A DNA stretch of 64,000 bases from NCBI RefSeq assembly GCF_003589925.1, contig NZ_CP032382.1, positions 4,526,001 through 4,590,000 on the forward strand. The letters run 5' to 3'. Source of the DNA: Chryseolinea soli (lineage in GTDB: Bacteria; Bacteroidota; Bacteroidia; Cytophagales; Cyclobacteriaceae). The notes beneath the pieces were generated by a model. That model was not told the origin of the DNA. It saw only the letters and a program-made list of their open reading frames with translations, and did no database searches. The position numbers and the translations under genes are program-made. Of the stretch, positions 9,532 to 17,207 are shown piece after piece. Positions within the stretch are counted from its first letter, which is position 1. Every line of letters starts with the position of its first letter.

Positions 9532-11607
9532 CTATTTGAACAAAACATCTTTCATCGATGTGTCTTTCTTGATTTTTTCTTGTTTGGTCTTTTTTACCTC
9601 CGCCCGGGAGAAGAAACTAAATAAGGGAACGTCGACGCTGAGGAAGATCCTCGCGGAGAACATGGATTCGGATATTTCGGCGTTTGTGGCCGTGATCTTC
9701 CTGAGCTGGGGTCCGTATTGCAAACCGCCACCGATCGATAGCGGAGAATTCTTGATACCGTAGATATAAAACACCCCCGGCGCCAATATATTTTCCCAGG
9801 TAAACTCCGGTAGCTTTTCGGTGTCGTCGTCATTGATCCGGAAGGCAGTCACTGCACCAATGTCGATCACGGAGATGAATAAGGAATGAGACGAACCGGT
9901 GACGACGCGTGAACGTTTTTGGCCGCCCTTCGTGTACGTCATGTATTCATTCCGGTCGGCAGTTTTGCGATTACTGGCCCTTAGCGTATCCTTTCGATTG
10001 CCCCAGTTAAATCCCAGGCCGATGGGTGCAGTGAATGCGATCACGCCTGTAGTGGGGGAGACATTTGTATTGGCAGTTGGAGTGTCTTGCCGGAATTCCA
10101 TACCCAGTGCCAGACCAGGATAGGCATTGAGACTTATCTCCGAAAGGGTATTTCGTTTGATCTTATAGCTACCAACGGGCAACGCAGCAATGTCTAGTGC
10201 TTCTTTCACATCCTGGCCGCTCTTGGCCTGGGCAACGTTCGCGATGAAGGTGCCATATTTGTTCAGGATGTCATATAGGTTAGGGTTTTTCGTTTTCAGC
10301 CCGGTCGCTTCCACTGTTTTTAGGAGTTCCACAACAACAAGCCCATACTTCTCTTCTTTAGCAAGGAGGTATATGTTGACGAGGTGATCTCCTAAACCCA
10401 ATGCCGTCTGGATCTTTGCTTGCGTGGCTGAATCAAGGAAAGGTTTTAGCTGAACAGATAGCGTTGCGATACTGGGGCGTAAGCGCTTTACGAGGGCGGC
10501 GATATCCTTTTTCTCTGGATTATTATTGAATTCCTTAACGGCAGCAACAATATCTGTAAAGGGTTTGACCAGCCCAAGAAGATCGGAGGCTGTCTTGTTA
10601 TTTAAAACATCATAGGCAGAAGTGGATGAGGTAACCGCGGATGCGGCCAACGAAGCGTGGTTCTTTTCTAAAAATAATCCCCAGAAAGCTTGTGCATAAA
10701 GAGGATCCTGGAATTTTTTAAAAAAGCCGCTCACGTCAGATGAATTTATAAATGTGCCATCTGTATTTCTCAATGCATTTGCAAAAGTCGAAACGATCTT
10801 GAAATAACCCTGAGGCGATTGGTTGCCAATGCTGTCGTAATATGGATTCGACACTATTTCTGCCAAGGCGCTCAAAGGATTTTCAGCCTGTGGTATCTTA
10901 TTGGTAATTTCATCATAGATCAAAAAAAGGCTGTTGAGCTCTGGTGTATTCTTTCCTAGATTTTTCTCAACGAAGGGGATCACATTTTGCGAAGCATTGT
11001 CCAGGTCGTCTTTGAAAGCCTCCTTTAATGCGGTCAACAAGGCCTTGTAGTCAAATACGTTGGCATAGGTCTGTAATACATCGTAGGTCTTGGGGAATAG
11101 CTGGCTGAAATGATAAGTCGATTCCTCCTCCGTTAATTTACGCCTGAAACTTTCAAGATAACGCATGGTTAATTCCTCCTTGAAACGCTCGGCAATAAAA
11201 ATTCCAAGACCGTCGGCAACGGTTTGTGCAGGAAAAAGGGACGAAAGACCGCCTTGGGGCAGGGCCGCTGGCGGTCCTGCTACGCCGTTGACCCCTATTT
11301 TTTCAAGCGGTTTCTTTTCTGTGATTTCCTTTTTTATTAGCTCCCACATGTCGTTGGTTTTTAAAAGCTGACTCAGAAATTTATTGCCTTCAATGCGCTT
11401 GATGAATGCCGGGACATCTTCCACGATCGGCAAGGTCTCGCCGCTCACATAATAGCGAAGAATGACCAGGCAATCGTTTACGTTTTTGTCATCCACCGCT
11501 TTTTTTAATTTTGCGGCATCGACGCCTATAACTCCCGTTGCGACGAGTTGAGCGTGGCAGTACGTCATCGTGAAGAGTAATGCCAAAAGGGTTAGTGTCT
11601 TTTTCAT
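9532..11607 (-). CDS. Large secreted protein of unknown function, last gene of an M19-protease trio
   Basis: 691 residues from the ATG at 11607; a TTG six bases upstream is also possible but overlaps the preceding stop. A signal peptide is clear (MKKTLTLLALLFTMTYCHAQ). Residues ~20-500 are almost wholly alpha-helical in character, with many Leu/Lys/Asp-rich stretches and no family I recognise. Residues ~500-670 change to alternating, Gly- and aromatic-rich beta-type sequence ('YPGLALGMEFRQ', 'PIGLGFNWGNRKD', 'SPLSIGGGLQYGPQL'), resembling strands of an outer-membrane barrel. The C-terminus is Lys-rich. It starts 2 bp after the stop of the membrane protease gene, implying translational coupling and a joint role. 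A helical periplasmic sensor on a small outer-membrane barrel is one reading, but function is unknown. Confidence 0.85.
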   Translation of the reverse strand: MKKTLTLLALLFTMTYCHAQLVATGVIGVDAAKLKKAVDDKNVNDCLVILRYYVSGETLPIVEDVPAFIKRIEGNKFLSQLLKTNDMWELIKKEITEKKPLEKIGVNGVAGPPAALPQGGLSSLFPAQTVADGLGIFIAERFKEELTMRYLESFRRKLTEEESTYHFSQLFPKTYDVLQTYANVFDYKALLTALKEAFKDDLDNASQNVIPFVEKNLGKNTPELNSLFLIYDEITNKIPQAENPLSALAEIVSNPYYDSIGNQSPQGYFKIVSTFANALRNTDGTFINSSDVSGFFKKFQDPLYAQAFWGLFLEKNHASLAASAVTSSTSAYDVLNNKTASDLLGLVKPFTDIVAAVKEFNNNPEKKDIAALVKRLRPSIATLSVQLKPFLDSATQAKIQTALGLGDHLVNIYLLAKEEKYGLVVVELLKTVEATGLKTKNPNLYDILNKYGTFIANVAQAKSGQDVKEALDIAALPVGSYKIKRNTLSEISLNAYPGLALGMEFRQDTPTANTNVSPTTGVIAFTAPIGLGFNWGNRKDTLRASNRKTADRNEYMTYTKGGQKRSRVVTGSSHSLFISVIDIGAVTAFRINDDDTEKLPEFTWENILAPGVFYIYGIKNSPLSIGGGLQYGPQLRKITATNAEISESMFSARIFLSVDVPLFSFFSRAEVKKTKQEKIKKDTSMKDVLFK

Positions 11608-11609
11608 AC

Positions 11610-13190
11610 TCAAATGATTTGTTGGTTAACTTTATTCAATATGGTACCCATCGGGATGGCATACGTAAATTCATCGGTCGATGCCAGGACAATACCCAAC
11701 GCGCGATTTTGTTCATCGAAGAGCAATGAGCCCGAGTCGCCACCAGCGGCAATACTGGTGTCTATTCCGAAGTCCGTGTGGGCGAGCTTCAACAAGCCAC
11801 GCATGTTCACGGTCGTGTCGTTTTCAAAAAGTACGGGACAGGTTTCGTCTACTGCTTTGAGAAATCCAAAGCCATTGTCGGTGACGGCCCCCTGGAAATG
11901 TACAAGGTCGCCAAGGTCGTCGTGCGACGGCGTGTGGGCGGTTAGCCCGGAAGGTGCTACTTGTTCTCTTGGTTTGATCAGGGCGATGTCAAGGGTGTCA
12001 TCCTGGTAACCATAGAACCAAGATGCGTGTTTTTTTTCATGCCGGAGGGTAAGGTTTACATTTTCGTCAAGGTTTTTGTCGTTTATTTTATCCGGCTCAA
12101 AGTTTCCGCTCAACAACACGTGCGCACAGGTAAGTACAGATTCGGTCCCATTCTCATCGCGCAGGCCACACGCTATGCTACCGATGTAGTTGGCCTCATT
12201 AACATGGCTGACTTTGCCCACCTTTACCCGGGCAACGGGTTTGTTCTCTGATATCTTAACCGGAATACCTTCTTTTTGAAAAATGGTTTCCAACTGCCGC
12301 TTTATTTCGTCGGTCACTTCCTTGTTGAAGTGTAGATTGATTAGAATTTTTTTTCCCGCAGAGGTCAGTTCCGCCTCCACGTTTGCGCTTTCAAAACCGG
12401 GATACTTTTTCAGGATGTCGAACTTTGTTGTGAGGAAGGCTTTGATCTGGGTGGGCGTCAGGTTGCCCGGGGTGGTCGAGGTCTGTGGCTGTGTTATCTC
12501 CGTCAGGTTTCTGCGCAGGTTCTTTACTTGCAGTAAATTGTCCAGCAGATCGTGAAAGAATTTCGATCCGAACGAAAGAAAAAAAGCCGTTAGCGCGAAG
12601 CCGATGCCGGTAATAAAACGAAAGCTGAAGTACGCTTCATTGATGGTGATCTCACCGTTCGTAAAGAAAAAAGGTTCGATCGGCTTGGCTTTGCCGATCT
12701 GGGTAGGATCTGCGATCAGGCTTAAAAAGTCTGCGTTGAAAACATACGCCACAACAAAACCAACCAGGAAGCTCAACAACGTAACTTCCCGTTCCTGCAG
12801 GTAAGGATCGGCCGATACAATGCCTTTGGTTTTTTGAACGTTCTGCAGGATGCGGAATTTTCGTGTGACGGCATATTTTCTTGTGGAAGAAAGATTGGCC
12901 ACCGTGAGGGCTATGATCGCCGTGTTGATGGCCAGCAAGGCGATGAACACGACGATGCTCAGGGGCCCGCTTTGAAAGGAATCCACAATCGGAATGTAGA
13001 AGAACAAACCCACCGCGATCAGGATCAGCCGGAACGTGTGAGGATACATGCGAATGACCTGCGTGAGCTTTTCGGTGATGACGCTGAGGATAAAAAGAAT
13101 GCCCAGCGTGTAGATCAGGAGATCCAACAGATCGTTTCCCGCCGGGATTTGTAACAAAGGAGGAATGTGTGATGTGAGTTTTTCGATCAT
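11610..13190 (-). CDS. Multi-pass membrane protein with C-terminal trypsin-like (S1-fold) serine protease domain
   Basis: 526 residues. There are five likely transmembrane segments: ~22-40, 52-70, 76-98, 136-158 and 188-208. A linker with a small alpha/beta domain follows (~245-315, 'ITQPQTSTTPGNLTP' then 'VEAELTSAGKKILINLHF'). The C-terminal ~325-526 is a chymotrypsin-fold protease with an apparently complete triad: His357 in 'LTCAHVL', Asp401 in 'DDTLDIALI' and Ser486 in 'AGGDSGSLL'. This is a membrane-tethered protease, not the HtrA design, since there is no PDZ domain. Overall it is unlike any named family I know. It is flanked at 31 bp by an M19-like dipeptidase gene and at 2 bp by a secreted helical protein. 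Whether the protease faces the periplasm or cytoplasm cannot be decided by eye. Confidence 0.85.
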   Translation of the reverse strand: MIEKLTSHIPPLLQIPAGNDLLDLLIYTLGILFILSVITEKLTQVIRMYPHTFRLILIAVGLFFYIPIVDSFQSGPLSIVVFIALLAINTAIIALTVANLSSTRKYAVTRKFRILQNVQKTKGIVSADPYLQEREVTLLSFLVGFVVAYVFNADFLSLIADPTQIGKAKPIEPFFFTNGEITINEAYFSFRFITGIGFALTAFFLSFGSKFFHDLLDNLLQVKNLRRNLTEITQPQTSTTPGNLTPTQIKAFLTTKFDILKKYPGFESANVEAELTSAGKKILINLHFNKEVTDEIKRQLETIFQKEGIPVKISENKPVARVKVGKVSHVNEANYIGSIACGLRDENGTESVLTCAHVLLSGNFEPDKINDKNLDENVNLTLRHEKKHASWFYGYQDDTLDIALIKPREQVAPSGLTAHTPSHDDLGDLVHFQGAVTDNGFGFLKAVDETCPVLFENDTTVNMRGLLKLAHTDFGIDTSIAAGGDSGSLLFDEQNRALGIVLASTDEFTYAIPMGTILNKVNQQII

Positions 13191-13221
13191 GATGTTTTTG
13201 CTGATTTTTTCTTCAGGTTGG

Positions 13222-14670
13222 TTAAAAATATAGACTCATAAAATTTATCCCATTGCTATGAAAGATCCGCTGCACGATCTCCGAAGAAGAGATCTGGTTT
13301 CCGATCTGTAAGTTTTTGCCGAATTCACTCATGTAGTTGAACGCATAGCGCTCCACATAGGCCTCGAGGTGAACCAGCGCCTCGGCCGTAAGATATCCAT
13401 TGAGGGGATTGATGATGCCCTCGAAATCGGAACCGATAGCGAGACAATCCCAGGCGGGCAAATGGTTCCGGTCCAGCAACTCGCCCACGTGTTGGATCTG
13501 GTTCCACAACAGCTCGGCGCGGTAGTGCCGGATCTTGCTCATGTGAATGGAGTGCTTCACGGCCTGCAAGGTTTGTTTATTGGCCACCCGGCGTTCGTCC
13601 AACTGCAACCCGAAGATACCTTTCGAGCGCGCCACTTGCACGATCTCGTCGTCGTAAAAATTGATGTCTTCTTGCAACAATTTGCTGGCGGTATGTTGTG
13701 CCAGGGGATCCATGGTTTTGTCGTTCATCGACTTCAGGCCATTGGCGGCGCCGTGGCTTACCATGATGGGAATATCCTGCCCGGCATAGGGAGGCGCGGA
13801 GAGGATGTTGAAATACTGAGCCCTTGCCTTGGCGCTCATGTGTTTGATGTCGATATAGATACGCTTTCCATTGTCGCGGCTCAACACGGCGTCCAACACC
13901 GCGAGGCCTTCGGTGCTGAATCCTTCGCCCAGTCCGTCGCTTTGATCGGTCGCCTCGCCTACGATGCCGGTGAGACTTTTCGCCTGACCGCACAGGAAGT
14001 TGTTGAAGTGGTGTGCAAACGTGACAAAGAGCGGCGGGTATTTCCACTGCTTGATCTTCCTTACGTTTTCAACCAGCGACGGCAGATTCAGGGGTGCGGT
14101 GTGATCGGTGTTCAAGGTGTGAAGGCCCTCGATGCTCATGACGACAAACACGATCTGGTCGCGCATCGGATCGTTTTGAAGGATGCCTTGCATTTCTGCA
14201 AAGTTCCGGATGAGTTTATATTTAAAGGTGCCCGACACGGTCTTCACCGGCTTGTCATCCAGCGACTCATAAAATTTGTATTCGCGTTCCAGGTCTTCAA
14301 AATAATTCCGGTTGTTTTGAATGAAATCGACCCGTTCTTTTCCAACGCCGGTAATGAAATCGTTCACCAGGTCGCTGAGAATGCCTTCACCCAATTTGTT
14401 TTTGAAAAATCCCTGTTCAATGGGATAGAGCGAAGCACAAACGAGGCGCACATCGCCAAAGGAGAGCGTAGAGAAATCGGCTTGTGAAAATTTAGAGATC
14501 CCACTGATCATCTGAAGGCCACGCTCGAACAAATTTGGTGAATCATAGAACCAGGCGCTTGTTTGCTTGGAGGCATTGGGGTTGTTGATGCCGATGGTGC
14601 CCGCGGTGAAACCTTTTCCATAGGGTTTCATGGAAGGATGGCAGTGGAAGTCGATGTAGAAGGGTGTCAT
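13222..14670 (-). CDS. Membrane dipeptidase (peptidase M19)-like metallohydrolase
   Basis: 482 residues without a signal peptide. The metal-site motifs of the M19/renal dipeptidase TIM-barrel family appear in order: 'DFHCHPS' (His9, His11; the second position is Asp in renal dipeptidase), 'SIEGLH' (Glu181, bridging ligand), 'IDIKHMS' (His277), 'VSHGAANG' (His306) and 'IGSDFEGI' (Asp415). Known members hydrolyse dipeptides, often with D-residues. The protein is longer than typical M19 enzymes (~330-400 aa), mainly through an insertion at about 85-165. It is the first gene of a minus-strand trio with a membrane S1-type protease (31-bp gap) and a secreted protein. Other amidohydrolase-superfamily activities cannot be excluded. 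Confidence 0.85.
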   Translation of the reverse strand: MTPFYIDFHCHPSMKPYGKGFTAGTIGINNPNASKQTSAWFYDSPNLFERGLQMISGISKFSQADFSTLSFGDVRLVCASLYPIEQGFFKNKLGEGILSDLVNDFITGVGKERVDFIQNNRNYFEDLEREYKFYESLDDKPVKTVSGTFKYKLIRNFAEMQGILQNDPMRDQIVFVVMSIEGLHTLNTDHTAPLNLPSLVENVRKIKQWKYPPLFVTFAHHFNNFLCGQAKSLTGIVGEATDQSDGLGEGFSTEGLAVLDAVLSRDNGKRIYIDIKHMSAKARAQYFNILSAPPYAGQDIPIMVSHGAANGLKSMNDKTMDPLAQHTASKLLQEDINFYDDEIVQVARSKGIFGLQLDERRVANKQTLQAVKHSIHMSKIRHYRAELLWNQIQHVGELLDRNHLPAWDCLAIGSDFEGIINPLNGYLTAEALVHLEAYVERYAFNYMSEFGKNLQIGNQISSSEIVQRIFHSNGINFMSLYF

Positions 14671-14786
14671 TTTATTTTATCGATTTTGATTAGACTTCAT
14701 GCATAGCAAAAACTGTTTTCAGGTACCCCGGGACCAGGGATACACGGAAGGGAAATATCAACTCGTGTTTAAACGCGAAAACGCAA

Positions 14787-14833
14787 AGCCCATCTTTTCC
14801 GAACTTGGTTTAGGAGTCGGAACAAGATGGGCT
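14787..14833 (-). terminator. Long stem-loop after the CxxCH lipoprotein gene
   Basis: The outer stem AGCCCATCTT / AAGATGGGCT (10 bp) continues into an inner stem TTCCGA / TCGGAA with one bulged base and a ~14-nt loop. It lies in the 258-bp gap after the lipoprotein gene (stop at 14929) and before the M19 gene start at 14670. It probably ends the lipoprotein transcript. No long T-tract follows, so a leader structure of the downstream trio is the alternative. Confidence 0.45.
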
Positions 14834-14928
14834 CTGAAATCGAAGCTAGGGAATGAATTACATTTCCACAATACCTGACTTCAGTTTAATTCAAGATGCG
14901 TCTTCCTGTGAAAGTGCCTCACCGGACA

Positions 14929-16767
14929 TCAATGTACCATCGCATTGGGTTCGAACGTCAGCGCTTGCAGCAAGGTCATGAAGGGTCGGGTGCAAGTGGT
15001 GCACAACAAGTCCTCCATTTTACCTTTCCGAAATTCAAGATCATTGAAGTGGTGTATAACCGGGGGATTCATCAGGTCGGGAATATCAATGCCCGTCAGG
15101 AATGCGGAAAGGCCGGAACTTACCCCCACGTGTAGAAAGCTTGTGCCGGTTTCGAAGCGGTGGCAACCGGTACAGGTGTTCAACGAAAAATGATGACGGG
15201 TTTCCAGTGCAACACCCGGTGCCGTCCATCTGTTGTTTTCGCTGCGGGCCTTGGCGCCCAGGAACGGCACCGGGAGGTGGGTCACCTGGTCTTCGACTGT
15301 CAGCGGCACGCGATGCTTGTCGGCGAGCACATCAGCTTCGTTCGCATTGATCCACGCTACGAGGTTGTTCACATCCGGCGGGGTGTCGACGGCGGAGGCT
15401 TCGTTATATTTTTCGATAGGCTCTTGTGCCGTGGTGGAAAGTATAAATTTATGGGTGAGCGAATCCAGTTTGAACTCTCGCATTTCCCACTTGTCGTCCG
15501 TGTTGCCGCTAAACACGATGTCGTTGGTCCGCATTTGGTTCAGCGCGCTGCCGTTGGTGCGGGTAGGGGCGGCGTTAGCGGTGGCGAATACGTCGGTAAT
15601 GGCTTTTAGCGCGGTTTTGTAGGCCGGCGATCCGAGGGTTTGGGTTTTGAGGTCGTACCATTTTTGACCAAAGGCTTTTACCTGGGCGCAGGTGTGCAAC
15701 GGTATCCCATATTCGAGAATGATGGTGGTGCCGGGCAGGATTGGGTCGAGGGTTTCTGGATTCAATGCGATAAATATGAAGCGTCCTTCACCACTGTTGG
15801 TCATTCCATAGCCCATGTTGCCTCGCAGGTCGAGCCGGTTCACAATGGCGCTGAGTTGCATGGGAAAATGGCTGGGATCAAGCGGCTTGGTCTGCCAGTT
15901 GGTGGCGTCGAAGCTGCCTTCCGGGCTGCCACTGGCGATCACGGCAAACTTGATCAACTGATAGATGTCGGGCCGTGCGTGCGCTACGTCGGTGTTGGCG
16001 GTCGCGTCGTGCTGCATGGCCAGGAGCCAGCTTTTCAAAAGGTCTTCGCCCGTCACACCGGTCACCGGCGTATTGGCAATGGCGGTTATCAATGTGCCAA
16101 ACGACCAGACCGAGTTGGCTTCGGCACTGTGGATCACATTGCTGTGAACTACCATCAAGGAGTGTTCGGAAGACACGTCCAGCAGGAGATGGCACAGGGA
16201 GATCGTTGGAACAGGTATTCGTTTGCCGTCTCTAAAGCCATCGGGATCGAAGTCCTTTAGAAAGGAAATATCTCGCGCAACGATTTCCCGCCCCTTGAAC
16301 CCCGTGGACAATTCTTTCTCCAGCTTGCCCCGGTTTTTATTCAATTCGTCAAGTTCCCGCTGCAACGCGTCCAGGTCCTCGTGGAGGGCGATGGAGAATT
16401 TTCCATCGTCAGCAACTTCATCCACGCCACGGCCATCGTCGCGTAGCGTGACGTTGCCGGTGGAGAGTTGGATCGCGTGATACTTCGATCGGATCGCACC
16501 TTTGTTAAACTCAGCCACAATTAGCAAGTTGTTTTCTTTATCCTTCAGTTTTTGAATGCTCACGGCTTTCGCCAGTGGCGGATTCATTTCAAGGGACGGA
16601 TCGACCTTGATGTCTTGAGGTAACTCGGATCCACGAATGACCGGCACGTCACCGTGCCGTAGTTTGTCGTTCTGACAGGCAAACGGTAAAACGGTCAGCA
16701 ACAGCAACACGAAAGCAAGCACACAGGATTTTCGAAAGCGTCTGGACGCAAAAGGAGGGGTTTTCAT
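14929..16767 (-). CDS. Lipoprotein with a single haem-binding-type CxxCH motif
   Basis: 612 residues. The N-terminus is an SPII signal (basic start, LAFVLLLLTVLPFAC) with Cys31 as lipid attachment. Residues ~45-120 look like a beta-sandwich ('LLIVAEFNKGAIRSKYHAI...'), ~120-150 are helical and coiled-coil-like, and the central part has 'LSAIVNRLDLRGN' and 'GEGRFIFIA'. Near the C-terminus, 'CTGCH' at 532-536 fits a covalent c-type haem site, followed by a second Cys pair CTTC at 589-592. No other cytochrome c sequence features were recognised, so whether haem or another metal is bound is open. The protein should sit in the periplasm or at the outer membrane. It stands alone between a divergent esterase-like gene and the M19 trio, separated from the latter by a stem-loop. 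Function unknown. Confidence 0.8.
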   Translation of the reverse strand: MKTPPFASRRFRKSCVLAFVLLLLTVLPFACQNDKLRHGDVPVIRGSELPQDIKVDPSLEMNPPLAKAVSIQKLKDKENNLLIVAEFNKGAIRSKYHAIQLSTGNVTLRDDGRGVDEVADDGKFSIALHEDLDALQRELDELNKNRGKLEKELSTGFKGREIVARDISFLKDFDPDGFRDGKRIPVPTISLCHLLLDVSSEHSLMVVHSNVIHSAEANSVWSFGTLITAIANTPVTGVTGEDLLKSWLLAMQHDATANTDVAHARPDIYQLIKFAVIASGSPEGSFDATNWQTKPLDPSHFPMQLSAIVNRLDLRGNMGYGMTNSGEGRFIFIALNPETLDPILPGTTIILEYGIPLHTCAQVKAFGQKWYDLKTQTLGSPAYKTALKAITDVFATANAAPTRTNGSALNQMRTNDIVFSGNTDDKWEMREFKLDSLTHKFILSTTAQEPIEKYNEASAVDTPPDVNNLVAWINANEADVLADKHRVPLTVEDQVTHLPVPFLGAKARSENNRWTAPGVALETRHHFSLNTCTGCHRFETGTSFLHVGVSSGLSAFLTGIDIPDLMNPPVIHHFNDLEFRKGKMEDLLCTTCTRPFMTLLQALTFEPNAMVH

Positions 16768-17207
16768 AACGAGAGAGGGTTAAGGGGTTTTATTAAGTTT
16801 AAACACAAAAGCCCATCTCCTGCAATGCAGGAAAGATGATCTCGATATTCGAAGGTAGGCGAAAAAAATGAAGGGACTTGGCTGCCGATGGCGTTGCGCG
16901 AGGGGATGAACGATTTGTACAAGAAGTTGAAACAAAAATCGCAGATGTGACTGACTCCGTGGGGTCTCGGAAGTAAAGGCCATCCCCGGAAAATGGTGAA
17001 CGCTGAGGGCCATCGCCGTCGGCAGACTTGTGTATTAATTATTGAGTACATAGTCGCCATGTCGATACGGCAACTGGCGCCGATATACGAGCAAGCCTTT
17101 GGTCTTAATCTTTCATTCCTAAACGCAGCCGTAACAATGGAGTGAACTTCAGTTAACACTAGAGGGGTATACTTACGGGGACAATCAAACCCTCATACCC
17201 CCTAACC
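16768..17207. other. Divergent intergenic region without a supported gene
   Basis: These 440 bp separate the minus-strand CxxCH lipoprotein gene from the plus-strand phytase-like gene and should hold both promoters. A minus-strand open frame of 131 codons crosses it but has no recognisable protein features and overlaps the lipoprotein start. A short inverted repeat GGGGTAT / ATACCCC (17164-17170 and 17195-17201) sits in the leader just before the plus-strand ATG. No clear promoter was recognised. Confidence 0.5.

Noticed and set aside
16764..17159. 131-codon minus-strand open frame before the CxxCH lipoprotein gene
   Set aside because: No protein-like features, overlaps the lipoprotein start, and occupies the expected divergent promoter region.
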